Assembly (NCBI GenBank): GCA_030068525.1
Contig: JASJOS010000002.1
Coordinates: 372,001 to 436,000 of the forward strand
Reading direction: 5' to 3'
From: Xanthocytophaga flava
GTDB lineage: Bacteria > Bacteroidota > Bacteroidia > Cytophagales > 172606-1
Length of the DNA: 64,000 nucleotides
A program made the position numbers and the translations under genes. Shown piece by piece: positions 1-9,158 of the stretch (position 1 is the stretch's first letter; the number at the start of each line of letters is the position of its first letter). The notes below the pieces were generated by a model, which worked only from the letters and a program-made list of their open reading frames with translations, searched no databases and was not told the DNA's origin.

Positions 1-522
1 AAAGAGCCTACTGGAATAGTGATACCTGAAAGCTTCTTATGTATTGTATCATTTGTGGTTTTATCCTGCTGGATATGGGGTGGCCCTGCTTTGGGTATTA
101 TCGTAACCTCTGGCATTTTAGTAGTAGGTGTGCTAAGTATATTTACACTATTCAGAAAGAAAGTGTTTAAAACCAATCCTCAGAAAGAAGCAATCCGAAA
201 GCAGGAAAAGGAGGCATTTGAACAAAGGAGAGAAGAGCAGAAAGCGGAATGGAAAGAAACCAAAGCAGAGATAAAGCAGGAATGGCAGACTGCTAAAGAT
301 GAATTTAAGCGGGACATGGAAAAAGTTCGGGAAGAACGTGAGCAACGTAATAAGGAAAGAGAGGCCAGATGGCAACAGGCAGAAGGTACAAGAAAGCAAA
401 ATCGTCCCCAAAAAAGTATTCTGCGTACTATCGGAAATGTATTTGCCTGGTTAGTAATTATTAAAGTAAGTATGTATATTCTGGTATTGCTAGGAATAGG
501 ACTAGCTTCTCTCTTTTCCTAA
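1..522 (+). CDS. Membrane protein with charged helical middle (5' end outside window)
   Basis: The frame is open to the first base of the window, so the N-terminus is missing; a GTG at 19 is only an internal candidate start. Counting from that GTG, residues about 6-45 are hydrophobic (one long or two short membrane segments). Residues about 50-130 are very rich in Lys, Glu, Arg and Gln and look like one long helix or coiled coil. Residues about 133-167 form a second hydrophobic stretch up to the stop. I do not recognise the family, and the missing N-terminal domain would be needed to name it. The gene is convergent with the redoxin gene that follows. Confidence 0.6.
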   Translation, partial: KEPTGIVIPESFLCIVSFVVLSCWIWGGPALGIIVTSGILVVGVLSIFTLFRKKVFKTNPQKEAIRKQEKEAFEQRREEQKAEWKETKAEIKQEWQTAKDEFKRDMEKVREEREQRNKEREARWQQAEGTRKQNRPQKSILRTIGNVFAWLVIIKVSMYILVLLGIGLASLFS

Positions 523-613
523 ATAAGAACAGAGATTTATGTGAAAAAAAGGTATATTCTGTTTATTTGAATAGATCAGAAATAGAATATACCGTTTTAA
601 TCTACAACCAAGG

Positions 614-1219
614 TTATTGTTTTTGTATCGTACATCCAACAGGACGTTTTTCTGCATAGGAAAGGTTCTTCCGATTGACTGCAGCTGTAATAGCGTCTCT
701 TAGATAAAACGCAGTAGCTTCCTGAGCCACTTGAGGATTATCGTCGATCGCGCCTCTGTATTTTAAAATAAAGTTTCCTTCTCCTGTATTCTGTAATACA
801 AAGACTTCCGGATTTTTGGTGGCTTTAAATTGCAATGCTACTTTTTGTTCCTTATCCGCAAGGTATGGTACTACTGCATTTTTTTCTTTTGCCCATTTTG
901 CCATTTCTTCTATTGAGTCATCGAGATGGTCCAACGACGTATTGGAGTTTATCAGAAGAAACTGTGCTCCTTTTCCCTGATATTGAGAGATCAGGTTTTG
1001 GATACGTTCTTCATAAAGTTTGGCAAAAGGACAGTAATTGCTTGTGAAAATCAGTACAATCGCCTTTTCATTCTTGTAGTCTGACAATGAAATGGAATTA
1101 TGGTTAATCGCATTGATTAACGTAAAATTCTCAATCTTGCCAGGTGTTTGAGCAGAGGCCATTATAGCAAGCAACAGGGCTGCTTTCAGTGTTAATATAA
1201 AACTACGTAGAGATTTCAC
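614..1219 (-). CDS. Secreted redoxin / thioredoxin-like peroxiredoxin-family protein
   Basis: A 201-residue protein with a signal peptide (residues 1-23, ending ASAQ) followed by an AhpC/TSA-type thioredoxin fold. The motif SNYCPFAK places the active-site Cys at 63; there is no second Cys in a CxxC, but another Cys lies near the C-terminus (196, PVGCTI). This resembles the extracytoplasmic PRX-like1 group of Bacteroidota, presumably a thiol reductase or peroxidase outside the cytoplasm. Its start lies inside the 3' end of the upstream phosphopantetheinyl transferase gene (17-bp overlap), so the two are probably translationally coupled. The exact substrate is unknown. Confidence 0.8.
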   Translation of the reverse strand: MKSLRSFILTLKAALLLAIMASAQTPGKIENFTLINAINHNSISLSDYKNEKAIVLIFTSNYCPFAKLYEERIQNLISQYQGKGAQFLLINSNTSLDHLDDSIEEMAKWAKEKNAVVPYLADKEQKVALQFKATKNPEVFVLQNTGEGNFILKYRGAIDDNPQVAQEATAFYLRDAITAAVNRKNLSYAEKRPVGCTIQKQ

Positions 1220-1856
1220 CTTTAAAAGTATAAGCCACTATAAAACTAGTAATTTTCTGATAAAAGATTGTATACGAAGTGTTGTGTGTATCTGCCTTAA
1301 CGGTACCAAATAATGTACCATTTTCGTATATATCAAAATTTTCTACATAAATCTGATCTCTGAAACTTAATTGGCGCTGGCTATACAACTTATATAGAGC
1401 TTCTTTGGCACACCAGTAGACACAATATTTCTCAATATTATCCTGTGCATGCTCATATTCCTGTAGTGATAAAACTCTGGGGATTATTCTACGCATTTTT
1501 TCTTTAACCGGTTCAATATCAATTCCGACTGGAGAACTTTTGTGCAGAATAGCTGCCGCATATTTTTCAGTATGGCTTACCGACACATAGTATTCATGTT
1601 CGACCAACAGTGGACGCCCCTGCCAGTTTTTTAATATACCCTGATAGGGTTTTCCCCAATGATGTAATAAATATTGTACAAGTATTCGGGAAGCGAGGGT
1701 TTGTTTGCGGCGTCCTTCATGGCTAATGCTTAACAAATAAGCTGTATCATGTTCGTTGGGATGCCAGAGATGATATAATTCTTCCAGTGTTTCGTTGATC
1801 TCCCATATCCCCCAGATACAGCTATCATTTATACATTCATTTTTGGACAAAGGCAT
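1203..1856 (-). CDS. 4'-phosphopantetheinyl transferase (Sfp-type)
   Basis: A 217-residue protein of the Sfp/AcpT superfamily, which moves phosphopantetheine from CoA onto a Ser of carrier proteins. Visible motifs are VSVSHT (91-96), GIDIE (111-115, Mg-binding acidic residues) and WCAKEALYKLY (148-158, catalytic Glu and Lys). Length fits two-domain Sfp-type enzymes rather than 120-residue AcpS. There is no NRPS or PKS gene in this window, so the target is either the fatty-acid carrier protein or a carrier encoded elsewhere. The gene overlaps the redoxin gene behind it by 17 bp. Confidence 0.88.
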   Translation of the reverse strand: MPLSKNECINDSCIWGIWEINETLEELYHLWHPNEHDTAYLLSISHEGRRKQTLASRILVQYLLHHWGKPYQGILKNWQGRPLLVEHEYYVSVSHTEKYAAAILHKSSPVGIDIEPVKEKMRRIIPRVLSLQEYEHAQDNIEKYCVYWCAKEALYKLYSQRQLSFRDQIYVENFDIYENGTLFGTVKADTHNTSYTIFYQKITSFIVAYTFKGEIST

Positions 1857-2099
1857 ATAGATGGTAAGAAGAGGGCTAAAAACACGAATGTGCTACTTTT
1901 TCCTCAGAAAAAAACAGTGTATACAATAACTTGATAGCCAAATATGAATAAAGGAACATTTTCGGGGTAAAAATACTTATACTTACGATTTGTGGCATAA
2001 TTGAGCGGATATTTTATTTATCGGAGATAACTACTTGATACAGTTTTGAAGAAAGCCACAATTACGATTAATTTTACCTGTGAAGTATTGTAAACACAA

Positions 2100-3032
2100 A
2101 TGTCGGAAAATTTGAGTCACAGAATACAAGTAAATAAGGTAGGAACTTTTACAGGTCATAGAGATTGTGTATATGCCATAGAGAAGGCTTCAAATCCGTA
2201 TCAGTTTTTTTCAGCAGCTGGTGATGGGTTGGTTGTTCAATGGGATTTACAAAATCCTGATCAGGGAAAGCTGTTGGCACAGATTGGTGCTTCCGTCTAT
2301 GCATTGCATTTTGAAGAAGAAAGACAACTACTTTGGATTGGACAGAACTTTGATGGATTGCATGTAATAGATCTTGTCTCACAGAAGGAGATAGGCTCTG
2401 TTAAAATTACCGAATCCGCTATTTTTGATATTCAGATATGGGAAGGATATGTCTATGTGGCAATAGGAGACGGTACAGTGATCATGCTGGACAAGGAAAC
2501 ATTAACCATCCGAAAACAACTAAAACTCTCCGATAAAAGTGCCAGATGTCTGGCTATAAATATACAAAGCAACGACCTGGCTGTTGGGTACAGCGATCAC
2601 CAGATCCGGATTCTGGATCTGAAAACGTTAACATTGAAGCATACATTGGAAGGACATACAAACTCTGTTTTTACAGTAGCCTACTCGCCTGATTCACAAC
2701 TTCTAGTAAGTGCTGGTCGTGATGCTCAGCTGAAAATATGGGATGTTGGAGCTTCGTATTCACTGTACAATTCCATTGTAGCACATATGTACGCTATCAA
2801 CCATATTACCTTCCATCCTGATGGACGCTATTTTGCGACAGGCAGTATGGATAAATCCATTAAAGTATGGGATGCTCTTTCATTTCGTTTACTGAAAGTT
2901 ATTGATAAAGCACGTCATGCTGGCCATGGAACCTCTGTTAATAAATTACTTTGGACAGATTATCATGGTCGTTTAGTATCAGCCAGCGATGATCGTACGT
3001 TATCTATATGGGCAATCGATGATTTGCCCTGA
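2100..3032 (+). CDS. WD40 repeat protein, seven blades
   Basis: A 310-residue cytoplasmic protein (no signal peptide) made entirely of WD40-type repeats. Seven units of about 40 residues can be counted; the best end in VVQWDLQ, LKIWDVG, IKVWDALSF and LSIWAIDDL, with GH near the start of blades 1 and 5. This is the expected size of a single seven-bladed propeller, normally a protein-protein platform. No catalytic domain is attached. It stands alone on the + strand, 132 bp before divIVA, and its partner cannot be inferred from the neighbours. Confidence 0.85.
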   Translation: MSENLSHRIQVNKVGTFTGHRDCVYAIEKASNPYQFFSAAGDGLVVQWDLQNPDQGKLLAQIGASVYALHFEEERQLLWIGQNFDGLHVIDLVSQKEIGSVKITESAIFDIQIWEGYVYVAIGDGTVIMLDKETLTIRKQLKLSDKSARCLAINIQSNDLAVGYSDHQIRILDLKTLTLKHTLEGHTNSVFTVAYSPDSQLLVSAGRDAQLKIWDVGASYSLYNSIVAHMYAINHITFHPDGRYFATGSMDKSIKVWDALSFRLLKVIDKARHAGHGTSVNKLLWTDYHGRLVSASDDRTLSIWAIDDLP

Positions 3033-3164
3033 TTTAGAGCGATAAACCCTTTAGAAAGCCAAAATAATAGGATATTTATATATAAAAGTGTAGCTTTACC
3101 ACATAAAGAGCGCGTTTAAACGACGAAATTTTATATAAACTGCCTGAATCAGGCACAGCAACCT

Positions 3165-3974
3165 ATGAAAATAACACCCATCGAAATACGTCAGAAAGTT
3201 TTTGCAGAAAAAATGCTGCGTGGGTATGATAAAGATGAAGTAATTGCATTTTTACAATCCTTATCACAAGAGTGGGAACGCGTATTAGAAGAGAATCGGG
3301 AGTATCGTATAAAGCTGGAGGTGACTCAAAAAGAGGTACAGAAGATGCGCGATGTAGAGACCTCATTATATAAAACACTAAAAACTGCTGAAGATACTAG
3401 TTCTCAACTCATTGAGCAGGCTAACCGTTCTGCAGATTTACAGATGCGCGAAGCCCGTAACCAGGCTGACTTGTTATTAAATGAAGCTCGTGCCAAAGCA
3501 CAGAAAATGATTCAGGATGCAGAAAATCAGTCGAGAAACAAGCTGGAGGAAACTCTAACTGAACTCAAAAGCCGTGAGAATGATTTTCGTCAGTTGGAAA
3601 GGCTGAAAGAAAGTCTGATCAAAGAAATTCAAAATATTGCCAGCGACACCTTGGACCGAATCAACCGGGTTGCTGAAAAAGGGAATAAGAATGTCTTTGA
3701 AGATAAAATACGGGAAGTTCGGGAGGCTCTTGAGAATAAACCCAAGGAAAGCACTATTTCACTATCTCAGAATACATGGGATACTGCCACTAAAAACGGA
3801 GAACCTGAATCTGTAGCAACAGGAAAGCCTGCAGAGACCAAAGCCTCATCAACACCTATATCTATTCTGCAAGGTAGTGTAGTGGTTAAGAATCAGTCAA
3901 AGCCTGCAACTGAGAAGAAAGAAGACTCTTCCCCTTCAAAAGGACCTGCTTCGTTCTTTGATGAGATTAAATAA
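3165..3974 (+). CDS. DivIVA domain-containing coiled-coil protein
   Basis: A 269-residue protein starting with the DivIVA signature (ITPIEIRQKVF then RGYDKDEVIAFL, residues 3-32), followed by a long coiled coil to about residue 190 and a low-complexity Ser/Lys/Pro tail (about 195-269). DivIVA/GpsB-type proteins bind curved membrane and organise septal or polar growth in Gram-positives; Bacteroidota homologues are common but their role is poorly known. It lies directly in front of folB on the same strand. Confidence 0.88.
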   Translation: MKITPIEIRQKVFAEKMLRGYDKDEVIAFLQSLSQEWERVLEENREYRIKLEVTQKEVQKMRDVETSLYKTLKTAEDTSSQLIEQANRSADLQMREARNQADLLLNEARAKAQKMIQDAENQSRNKLEETLTELKSRENDFRQLERLKESLIKEIQNIASDTLDRINRVAEKGNKNVFEDKIREVREALENKPKESTISLSQNTWDTATKNGEPESVATGKPAETKASSTPISILQGSVVVKNQSKPATEKKEDSSPSKGPASFFDEIK

Positions 3975-4013
3975 CAGGATTGTAATTGCTTGAAGGAAAT
4001 CAACTACACATTT

Positions 4014-4021
4014 TAAATTTG
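4014..4021 (+). promoter_or_regulatory. Candidate folB promoter -7 element (TAAATTTG)
   Basis: TAAATTTG fits the Bacteroidota -7 consensus TAnnTTTG, and a TTG at 3990-3992 lies 21 bp upstream, within the usual -33 spacing. The last base is only 9 bp before the TTG start codon of folB, so the transcript would have almost no leader. Motif match only. Confidence 0.35.
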
Positions 4022-4030
4022 TAATACATT

Positions 4031-4381
4031 TTGGGCATTATTGCTTTAGAAGGAATGGAGTTTTTTGCCTACCACGGCTTCTATGAAGAAGAACGTAAAG
4101 TAGGCAATCGTTTTATTGTAGACCTGGCTGTAACACTAGATCTGACTCAGCCTGCACAAACAGATAAACTGAGCCAGACTGTAAATTATGAAGTGCTTTA
4201 CAATATCGTAAAAGAGGAAATGGAAATCCAATCTCATTTACTGGAGAATATGGCAGGGCGTATATTGGACAAAATCTATTATAAGTATCCTCATATAGAA
4301 TCTGTTACTGTTAGTATTGCCAAACAAAATCCCCCTGTTGGTGGTGTATGTCGCCAGTCTAAAATTACCCTGACACGATAG
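4031..4381 (+). CDS. folB: Dihydroneopterin aldolase
   Basis: A 116-residue protein matching FolB, which cleaves 7,8-dihydroneopterin to 6-hydroxymethyl-dihydropterin and glycolaldehyde in folate synthesis. The N-terminus (LEGMEFFAYHGFYEEER) carries the family's HG and Glu, and a Lys in SIAKQNPPVGG fits the catalytic Lys. Start choice: an in-frame stop lies at 4022-4024, so the only starts that keep the conserved N-terminus are TTG at 4031 or ATT at 4028; an ATG at 4055 would remove the first strand. TTG at 4031 is used. Confidence 0.88.
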   Translation: MGIIALEGMEFFAYHGFYEEERKVGNRFIVDLAVTLDLTQPAQTDKLSQTVNYEVLYNIVKEEMEIQSHLLENMAGRILDKIYYKYPHIESVTVSIAKQNPPVGGVCRQSKITLTR

Positions 4382-4444
4382 CTCGTATCAGATATACTAA
4401 ACTTCTATTACGTCATCAGGTGAGATGAGCCATCTATAGGGCTC

Positions 4445-5305
4445 TCAGATCTCTATTGTATATTTTTCAGCCAACGTTGCCTGACCACCCGCATACAATA
4501 ATTGTATCTGATTATTCTTTATATCAAGGTTGATATGAATCAGACTGGGAGAAGGTTGTTTCATGTATCGTCCCTGTTCAATCGTATATTCTTTTCTGTG
4601 ACTGCCTGAGTGATATAGAAATGCTGCAAGTGGACCCGCTGCCATACCTGTAGCTGACTCTTCTTCTATACCATACAGTGGAGCAAACATGCGTGTAGTG
4701 GCATCTATACCTGCTTGTTGACTTTTAGCAAATACATAATATCCGACTAAGTTATATTTTTCAGAAATCGCCGCAATTCTCTCAAAATTGGGTACAATAT
4801 ATTGCAATACAGAAATCTCAGGCACTTCCAGTATAAGAAAAGTATTACCTGTATTCACTAACGCAGGTTTCAAGGTATAGTATTGAGATAACCCCAGCGA
4901 TTGATAAATAATGGGCAAATCACTTGCTTCCGGAAAAGTATAGTGGGGGGCTTTTTGTTCCATATATACAGCATCCTGAAGAAATCGTATTTGACGGATA
5001 CCATCTATGGTTTCCTTAGTGGCTTGCGTAACCTGTGTGATGGTCCCCCGTTGTTTAAGATAAGCAAAGGTTGCAATTGTGGCATGTCCACAATGGGCTA
5101 TTTGTCGGGTAGGGGTAAAGAACTCCAACCTGATATCGGCTATGTTGGATGAACTGACAAATGCAGTCTCAGAAAGTCCTGCTTTGGCAGCAATTTCCTG
5201 TTTCTGGCTAATGGAAAGATTATCTGCATCTAATACAATGGCTGCAGGATTTCCGCCTTTACCTTGTTGGGTAAACGCATTGACAATATGGACTTCAACT
5301 TGCAT
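4445..5305 (-). CDS. PhzF-family isomerase/epimerase
   Basis: A 286-residue PhzF-family protein. The start at 5305 gives the family's N-terminus (VEVHIVNAFTQQGKGGNPA); an upstream in-frame start would add 22 residues with no homology pattern. Motifs include GNPAAIVLDAD, ETAFV, AHCGHATIA and EESATGMAAGPLAAFL, the last being the second-lobe counterpart of the first. Family members are small-molecule isomerases with an acid/base Glu; here the Glu is in GLSETAFV. No other phenazine genes are present, so phenazine synthesis is not implied. A Crp/Fnr gene lies 94 bp upstream on the same strand. Confidence 0.85.
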   Translation of the reverse strand: MQVEVHIVNAFTQQGKGGNPAAIVLDADNLSISQKQEIAAKAGLSETAFVSSSNIADIRLEFFTPTRQIAHCGHATIATFAYLKQRGTITQVTQATKETIDGIRQIRFLQDAVYMEQKAPHYTFPEASDLPIIYQSLGLSQYYTLKPALVNTGNTFLILEVPEISVLQYIVPNFERIAAISEKYNLVGYYVFAKSQQAGIDATTRMFAPLYGIEEESATGMAAGPLAAFLYHSGSHRKEYTIEQGRYMKQPSPSLIHINLDIKNNQIQLLYAGGQATLAEKYTIEI

Positions 5306-5399
5306 AAGTATAATTTTGTAGTGTATAATATACTTGCAAAGTTGGTGAAGGTAAGATATAGAAACGATCACATAGGATAAGTAATTTTGTTACCCTATG

Positions 5400-5981
5400 T
5401 TAATTTCCTGAAGCTTGTTTTCGCAGGCGACTCAGACTTTGTGGCGTAATACCCAGATAAGAAGCAATAAGATGATTGGAAACCCGCTGCTCAATCTGCG
5501 GATATCGAATAATAAACTCCTGATAACGCTCCAGTGCGGTGTTGCATAATGAAGAGGCTATCCGACGATTGTAGGCAATAATGGAGTTTCTGTATGTGAT
5601 ATGGTAGTATTGATGTAATGGAGGAACTCTCTCAATCAGTTCTTCCAGCTCTTTTCGGGTAATCTGTAATACTTCACTGTCTTCCAGACAATCTATATTG
5701 TAGTTGGTAGGCTGCTCGGTATGAAAGCTATATAGATCATTAGCCCACCAGTCTTCAGGACTAAATTTTATAATATGCTCCTGACCTTTCTCATCCATCA
5801 GATACGTTTTGAGTATGCCTTTGATTACAAAGGTGTCATATCTTGCAATCTCACCTTGTTGAAGAATATATTGATGTTTGCGAAATTTTCTGTAATGGAA
5901 GGCAGATTGTATCAGTGCTATTTGCTCTTCATTGAGTTGAATATTTCTTCGGGTAAAATGTGCAATTAGTAAATCCCACAT
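5400..5981 (-). CDS. Crp/Fnr-family transcriptional regulator
   Basis: A 193-residue protein with an N-terminal cyclic-nucleotide-binding fold (about residues 10-115) and a compact C-terminal helix-turn-helix ending SNHLIASYLGITPQSLSRLRK, which reads as the recognition helix. The ATG at 5981 is preferred; the frame runs further upstream to a TTG at 6086, but the added 35 residues lack any family pattern. No Fe-S cysteine set of the FNR type is seen, and the cNMP pocket cannot be judged from this. Two palindromes lie 100-145 bp upstream (6080-6124) and are candidate autoregulatory sites. It may control the PhzF gene that follows. Confidence 0.85.
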   Translation of the reverse strand: MWDLLIAHFTRRNIQLNEEQIALIQSAFHYRKFRKHQYILQQGEIARYDTFVIKGILKTYLMDEKGQEHIIKFSPEDWWANDLYSFHTEQPTNYNIDCLEDSEVLQITRKELEELIERVPPLHQYYHITYRNSIIAYNRRIASSLCNTALERYQEFIIRYPQIEQRVSNHLIASYLGITPQSLSRLRKQASGN

Positions 5982-6079
5982 GCCATTTAGTATAAGTCTG
6001 GTTCTGGTACAATGGTTTGTTTTCGAAAATAAGAAAAGGGGCGATAGAAGGCTATCAGGACTCTGACACTTTTTTAACA

Positions 6080-6124
6080 ATATCAAAGTTTTGATATTTT
6101 CTCAGTACTATCAGAACTTTGATA
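6080..6124. promoter_or_regulatory. Two consecutive palindromic operator-like sites
   Basis: Site 1 (6080-6097) has perfect 8-bp arms, ATATCAAA-GT-TTTGATAT. Site 2 (6109-6124) has TATCAGA-AC-TTTGATA, with one mismatch between its arms. The centres are 28 bp apart. They lie upstream of the Crp/Fnr gene and downstream of the DUF4349 gene, whose stop is at 6181. The shape, two similar dyads in a row, suits binding by a dimeric regulator. Confidence 0.5.
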
Positions 6125-6180
6125 ATTTTACAACACTATCAATAAATAGATTATTTCTGGTTTTCTTAAATAGGATTGTA

Positions 6181-7056
6181 CTATAGCGCTTCTTTGCGAA
6201 GTTTACGTTTTATATATAAGCGACGTGAGATCCATACTCCAAGAGCCAATATAATCCACAGAGGCCATAATGTAACTATACCAATGATCAGTTGCAGCAG
6301 GATACTCCAGCCATTGCCTGCACCTGAAAAGAGTTTACTCCAGAAGCCAATCTCAGGTGCCGCTGCATATGGTACTTGTTCGTAGATATCCAGATTTATC
6401 GTACTGTAACCTACCTGATTGGTGAGATACTTAAGCCGGCCTTCCTTGGATTCAATTTCTTCCCGTACTGTTTGCAGGGCTTGTTCCAGTTCCAGAATAT
6501 CTTTCATGTTTTTTGCCTGCTTCAGTAACTCCAGATAACGTGTTTCCAGTGCCCGTTTGGTTTTCAGCCGGGTTTGTATATCTATGAACTCTTCTGTTAC
6601 ATCCTGAGCCGTTACATTGTTCTGCTCTACAAAAATGCCCTGCTTAAGTAATTCTTCCAGCAGTCCTTCAAATTTAGCCGCCGGTACCCGGATGACAAAT
6701 GTAGCAGTATAGGACGCATTGTCTCGTGATTCGTTTGAAGTAGCCAGATAGCCGCCTGCTTTTTGTACTAACTGGCTGACAATTGCTTTGCTCTCTTTTA
6801 CCTTTTCTACCTGTAGACGGACCTGTGCAGTCTTAATAATTTGCTTTTGGATGACAGCTAGCTCTGTATTGTCAGATACTACTTCCATCTCCTTAAAGTT
6901 AACAGTACTAACATTACCTTCTGGAGGAGCAGGTAACATCATAAGATCCGCAGTCTGTTCTTCAGTTTTTGAAAGCCCACCTTCAAAGTGACTGCTTTCT
7001 CCATTACTACACGAAAGAAGGATAATTGGGAATGCTAAAAATACGTATTTTTTCAT
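6181..7056 (-). CDS. DUF4349 membrane-anchored lipoprotein
   Basis: A 291-residue protein with a lipoprotein signal (LLSC, Cys16), a central region starting with KTAQVRLQVEK typical of DUF4349, a coiled-coil stretch (about residues 155-210, ALETRYLELL to EGRLKYL) and a C-terminal membrane segment (about 250-278) followed by a basic tail. It probably sits in the cell envelope; no enzymatic function is known for the family. No operon partner is evident. Confidence 0.85.
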   Translation of the reverse strand: MKKYVFLAFPIILLSCSNGESSHFEGGLSKTEEQTADLMMLPAPPEGNVSTVNFKEMEVVSDNTELAVIQKQIIKTAQVRLQVEKVKESKAIVSQLVQKAGGYLATSNESRDNASYTATFVIRVPAAKFEGLLEELLKQGIFVEQNNVTAQDVTEEFIDIQTRLKTKRALETRYLELLKQAKNMKDILELEQALQTVREEIESKEGRLKYLTNQVGYSTINLDIYEQVPYAAAPEIGFWSKLFSGAGNGWSILLQLIIGIVTLWPLWIILALGVWISRRLYIKRKLRKEAL

Positions 7057-7281
7057 AGTGGTAAGTAACTATAGTGAGTAGAGAAAATAGTGCGAAAAAA
7101 AATTATCTTTTTTTCTTAAAAAGATGTTTTCCTTTCTCAGATTCCATACACTAACAAATAAAATATTTTCAGTAGTGCTAAAATAAAATGTTTTTTTACT
7201 TCCCTTAGGTATTGATATATAGATAGTTATATAAAAATATTATTGAATCAATTTCAATAACTTCTGCTCAGAAATAATAGT

Positions 7282-7310
7282 AAAGGCGTCAACGTATCGG
7301 TGACGCCTTT
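7282..7310 (-). terminator. Terminator of the gamma-glutamyltransferase gene
   Basis: Perfect 10-bp arms AAAGGCGTCA / TGACGCCTTT around a 9-nt loop, 31 bp past the ggt stop, with a T-rich stretch after it on the minus strand. Confidence 0.75.
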
Positions 7311-7340
7311 CTCTTATATTGGGTTATCTTAACCAAAAAC

Positions 7341-9023
7341 CTAGTATCCTATAGCTGTATCATCTCCACGTGGGTCTGCTCCTCCTTCCATTTTGTGTTT
7401 TTTTCGTATCAGTATCGCATCCACACGACCAATGCCATTTACTTCTGTGATCTTATGTCCTTTGGCTTCCAGTGCTTTACGGGTTTCTTCACTAAAGGCT
7501 CCTTTTTCTGCCATGATGGCATCGGGTAACCACTGATGGTGAAAACGTTTGGCACTCACTGACTCCTGCATCCCCATTTTGTGTTCGAGCACATTCAGAA
7601 TATTCTGGAATACAGAGGTGATAATAGTAGACCCTCCTGGTGTACCTACTACCATATACAACTTTCCTTTTTTCTCGATAATGGTAGGTGTCATAGAAGA
7701 TAGCATCCGTTTGCCAGGTTGCACGGCATTTGCAACACCACCCACTACTCCATATAAGTTAGGTACACCTGGTTTAGCGCTGAAATCATCCATTTCATTA
7801 TTCAGCAAAAAGCCAGCTTCTTTTACTACTACTTTGGAGCCAAATCCTCCATTGAGTGTAGTAGTAATGGAAACAGCATTTCCCTGAGCATCTACAATGG
7901 AAAAATGGGTGGTTTGATCACTTTCGTTTCTGGCAAACATGCCTGCTTTTATCTCATTGGAAGGGGTTGCATGTTCCATTTGTATAGTTTGCAATCGTTC
8001 CTGGAGATAGTTGGCATTTAACAAATCGGCGACAGGAACTTTGTAAAAATCCGGATCACCCAAATGTGAAGCTCTATCTGCATACACACGTCTTTCACAT
8101 TCTGCCATCCAATGCACTGTATTAGGCTGTTGCCATCCCCATTTACGTAGTTTTGCATTTTCCATCATTTTCAGCAATTGCAGTAGCGCAACTCCACCAC
8201 TGGAAGGAGGAGGCATAGAAATAATCTTATATCCTTTGTAGTCTCCAATCATGGGGTCTCGCCATACAGAATGATAGTTCTTAAGATCTTCAAGAGAGAT
8301 AATTCCATTGGCAGTCTGCATTTCTCTTACAATCATATCGGCAGTTTCACCACTATAAAATCCTTCTCTACCAAAATCCCGAATACGTTCCAGTGTTAAT
8401 GCCAGAGCCGGATGAAATAAGGTATCTCCTTTCTGCCAGGGTTTTTCTCTAACCAGATAGGGCGTGTGCGTATTGTATTTGATGAAATTCTCTTTTGCAT
8501 TATTCAAACTATTGGCTTCTTTTTCAGTAAGAATTACTCCGTTGCGGGCTAGATCAACAGAGGGCTGCACAAGATCTTTCCATGGAAATGTGCCCATTTT
8601 CTTGTAAGCTTCTGCCATTCCATCTACTGCACCTGGAACACCAGCTGCCAGGTGTCCATTAATGCTTAATCCCTGAATAACGTTGCCTGCTGAATCCTGA
8701 TACATTTTTTCAAAGGCTGCTGCTGGGGCTTTCTCCCGATAATCCAATGTTCCTGTAGAACCATCCTTGAGACGATAGACCATAAATCCACCTCCGCCAA
8801 TATTACCTGCTACCGGATATACCACTGCCAGGGCAAACTGTACTGCAATAGCTGCATCTACCGCATTACCTCCTTTTTTTAGAATCTCTACACCTACCCG
8901 TGAGGCTTCCGGATGGGCTGATACAACCATGGCGTGTTTAGCTGTTACTCCTTTGGTATGTTGGGCAAAGAGGGAGCTTTGTTGCAGTATAAGTAAGAGA
9001 ATAATAAAGTAACCTTTCTTCAT
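7341..9023 (-). CDS. ggt: Gamma-glutamyltransferase (periplasmic)
   Basis: A 560-residue protein with a signal peptide (1-20) and the full GGT fold. The autocleavage site is at TTHFSIVD, with the nucleophile Thr371 that becomes the N-terminus of the small subunit. PPPSSGGVALLQLL (about 271-284) and PGKRMLSSMTPT are substrate-binding stretches of the family. The enzyme hydrolyses or transfers the gamma-glutamyl group of glutathione and related compounds outside the cytoplasm. The length matches intact GGT. The gene appears monocistronic, with its own terminator and the tkt terminator upstream. Confidence 0.95.
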   Translation of the reverse strand: MKKGYFIILLLILQQSSLFAQHTKGVTAKHAMVVSAHPEASRVGVEILKKGGNAVDAAIAVQFALAVVYPVAGNIGGGGFMVYRLKDGSTGTLDYREKAPAAAFEKMYQDSAGNVIQGLSINGHLAAGVPGAVDGMAEAYKKMGTFPWKDLVQPSVDLARNGVILTEKEANSLNNAKENFIKYNTHTPYLVREKPWQKGDTLFHPALALTLERIRDFGREGFYSGETADMIVREMQTANGIISLEDLKNYHSVWRDPMIGDYKGYKIISMPPPSSGGVALLQLLKMMENAKLRKWGWQQPNTVHWMAECERRVYADRASHLGDPDFYKVPVADLLNANYLQERLQTIQMEHATPSNEIKAGMFARNESDQTTHFSIVDAQGNAVSITTTLNGGFGSKVVVKEAGFLLNNEMDDFSAKPGVPNLYGVVGGVANAVQPGKRMLSSMTPTIIEKKGKLYMVVGTPGGSTIITSVFQNILNVLEHKMGMQESVSAKRFHHQWLPDAIMAEKGAFSEETRKALEAKGHKITEVNGIGRVDAILIRKKHKMEGGADPRGDDTAIGY

Positions 9024-9100
9024 AGATTGTTTGGCTTGTTGGGTAGATTTAAAGAGAACTACTTTGCATTACTCCGAATGTATAAAAAACACTAGAAATA

Positions 9101-9132
9101 AAAAACTCCCGGATAAGCTATATCCGGGAGTT
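9101..9132 (-). terminator. Terminator of the split transketolase operon
   Basis: Perfect 12-bp arms AACTCCCGGATA (9104-9115) / TATCCGGGAGTT (9121-9132), followed on the minus strand by a run of T. It lies beyond the MITE-like repeat, so the repeat is co-transcribed with the tkt 3' end. Confidence 0.85.
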
Positions 9133-9158
9133 ATATCTATTTGAAGAAAAGATTCTTT

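Noticed and set aside
4445-5305. Phenazine biosynthesis
   Set aside because: PhzF-family proteins are widespread; no phzA, B, D, E or G gene is present.
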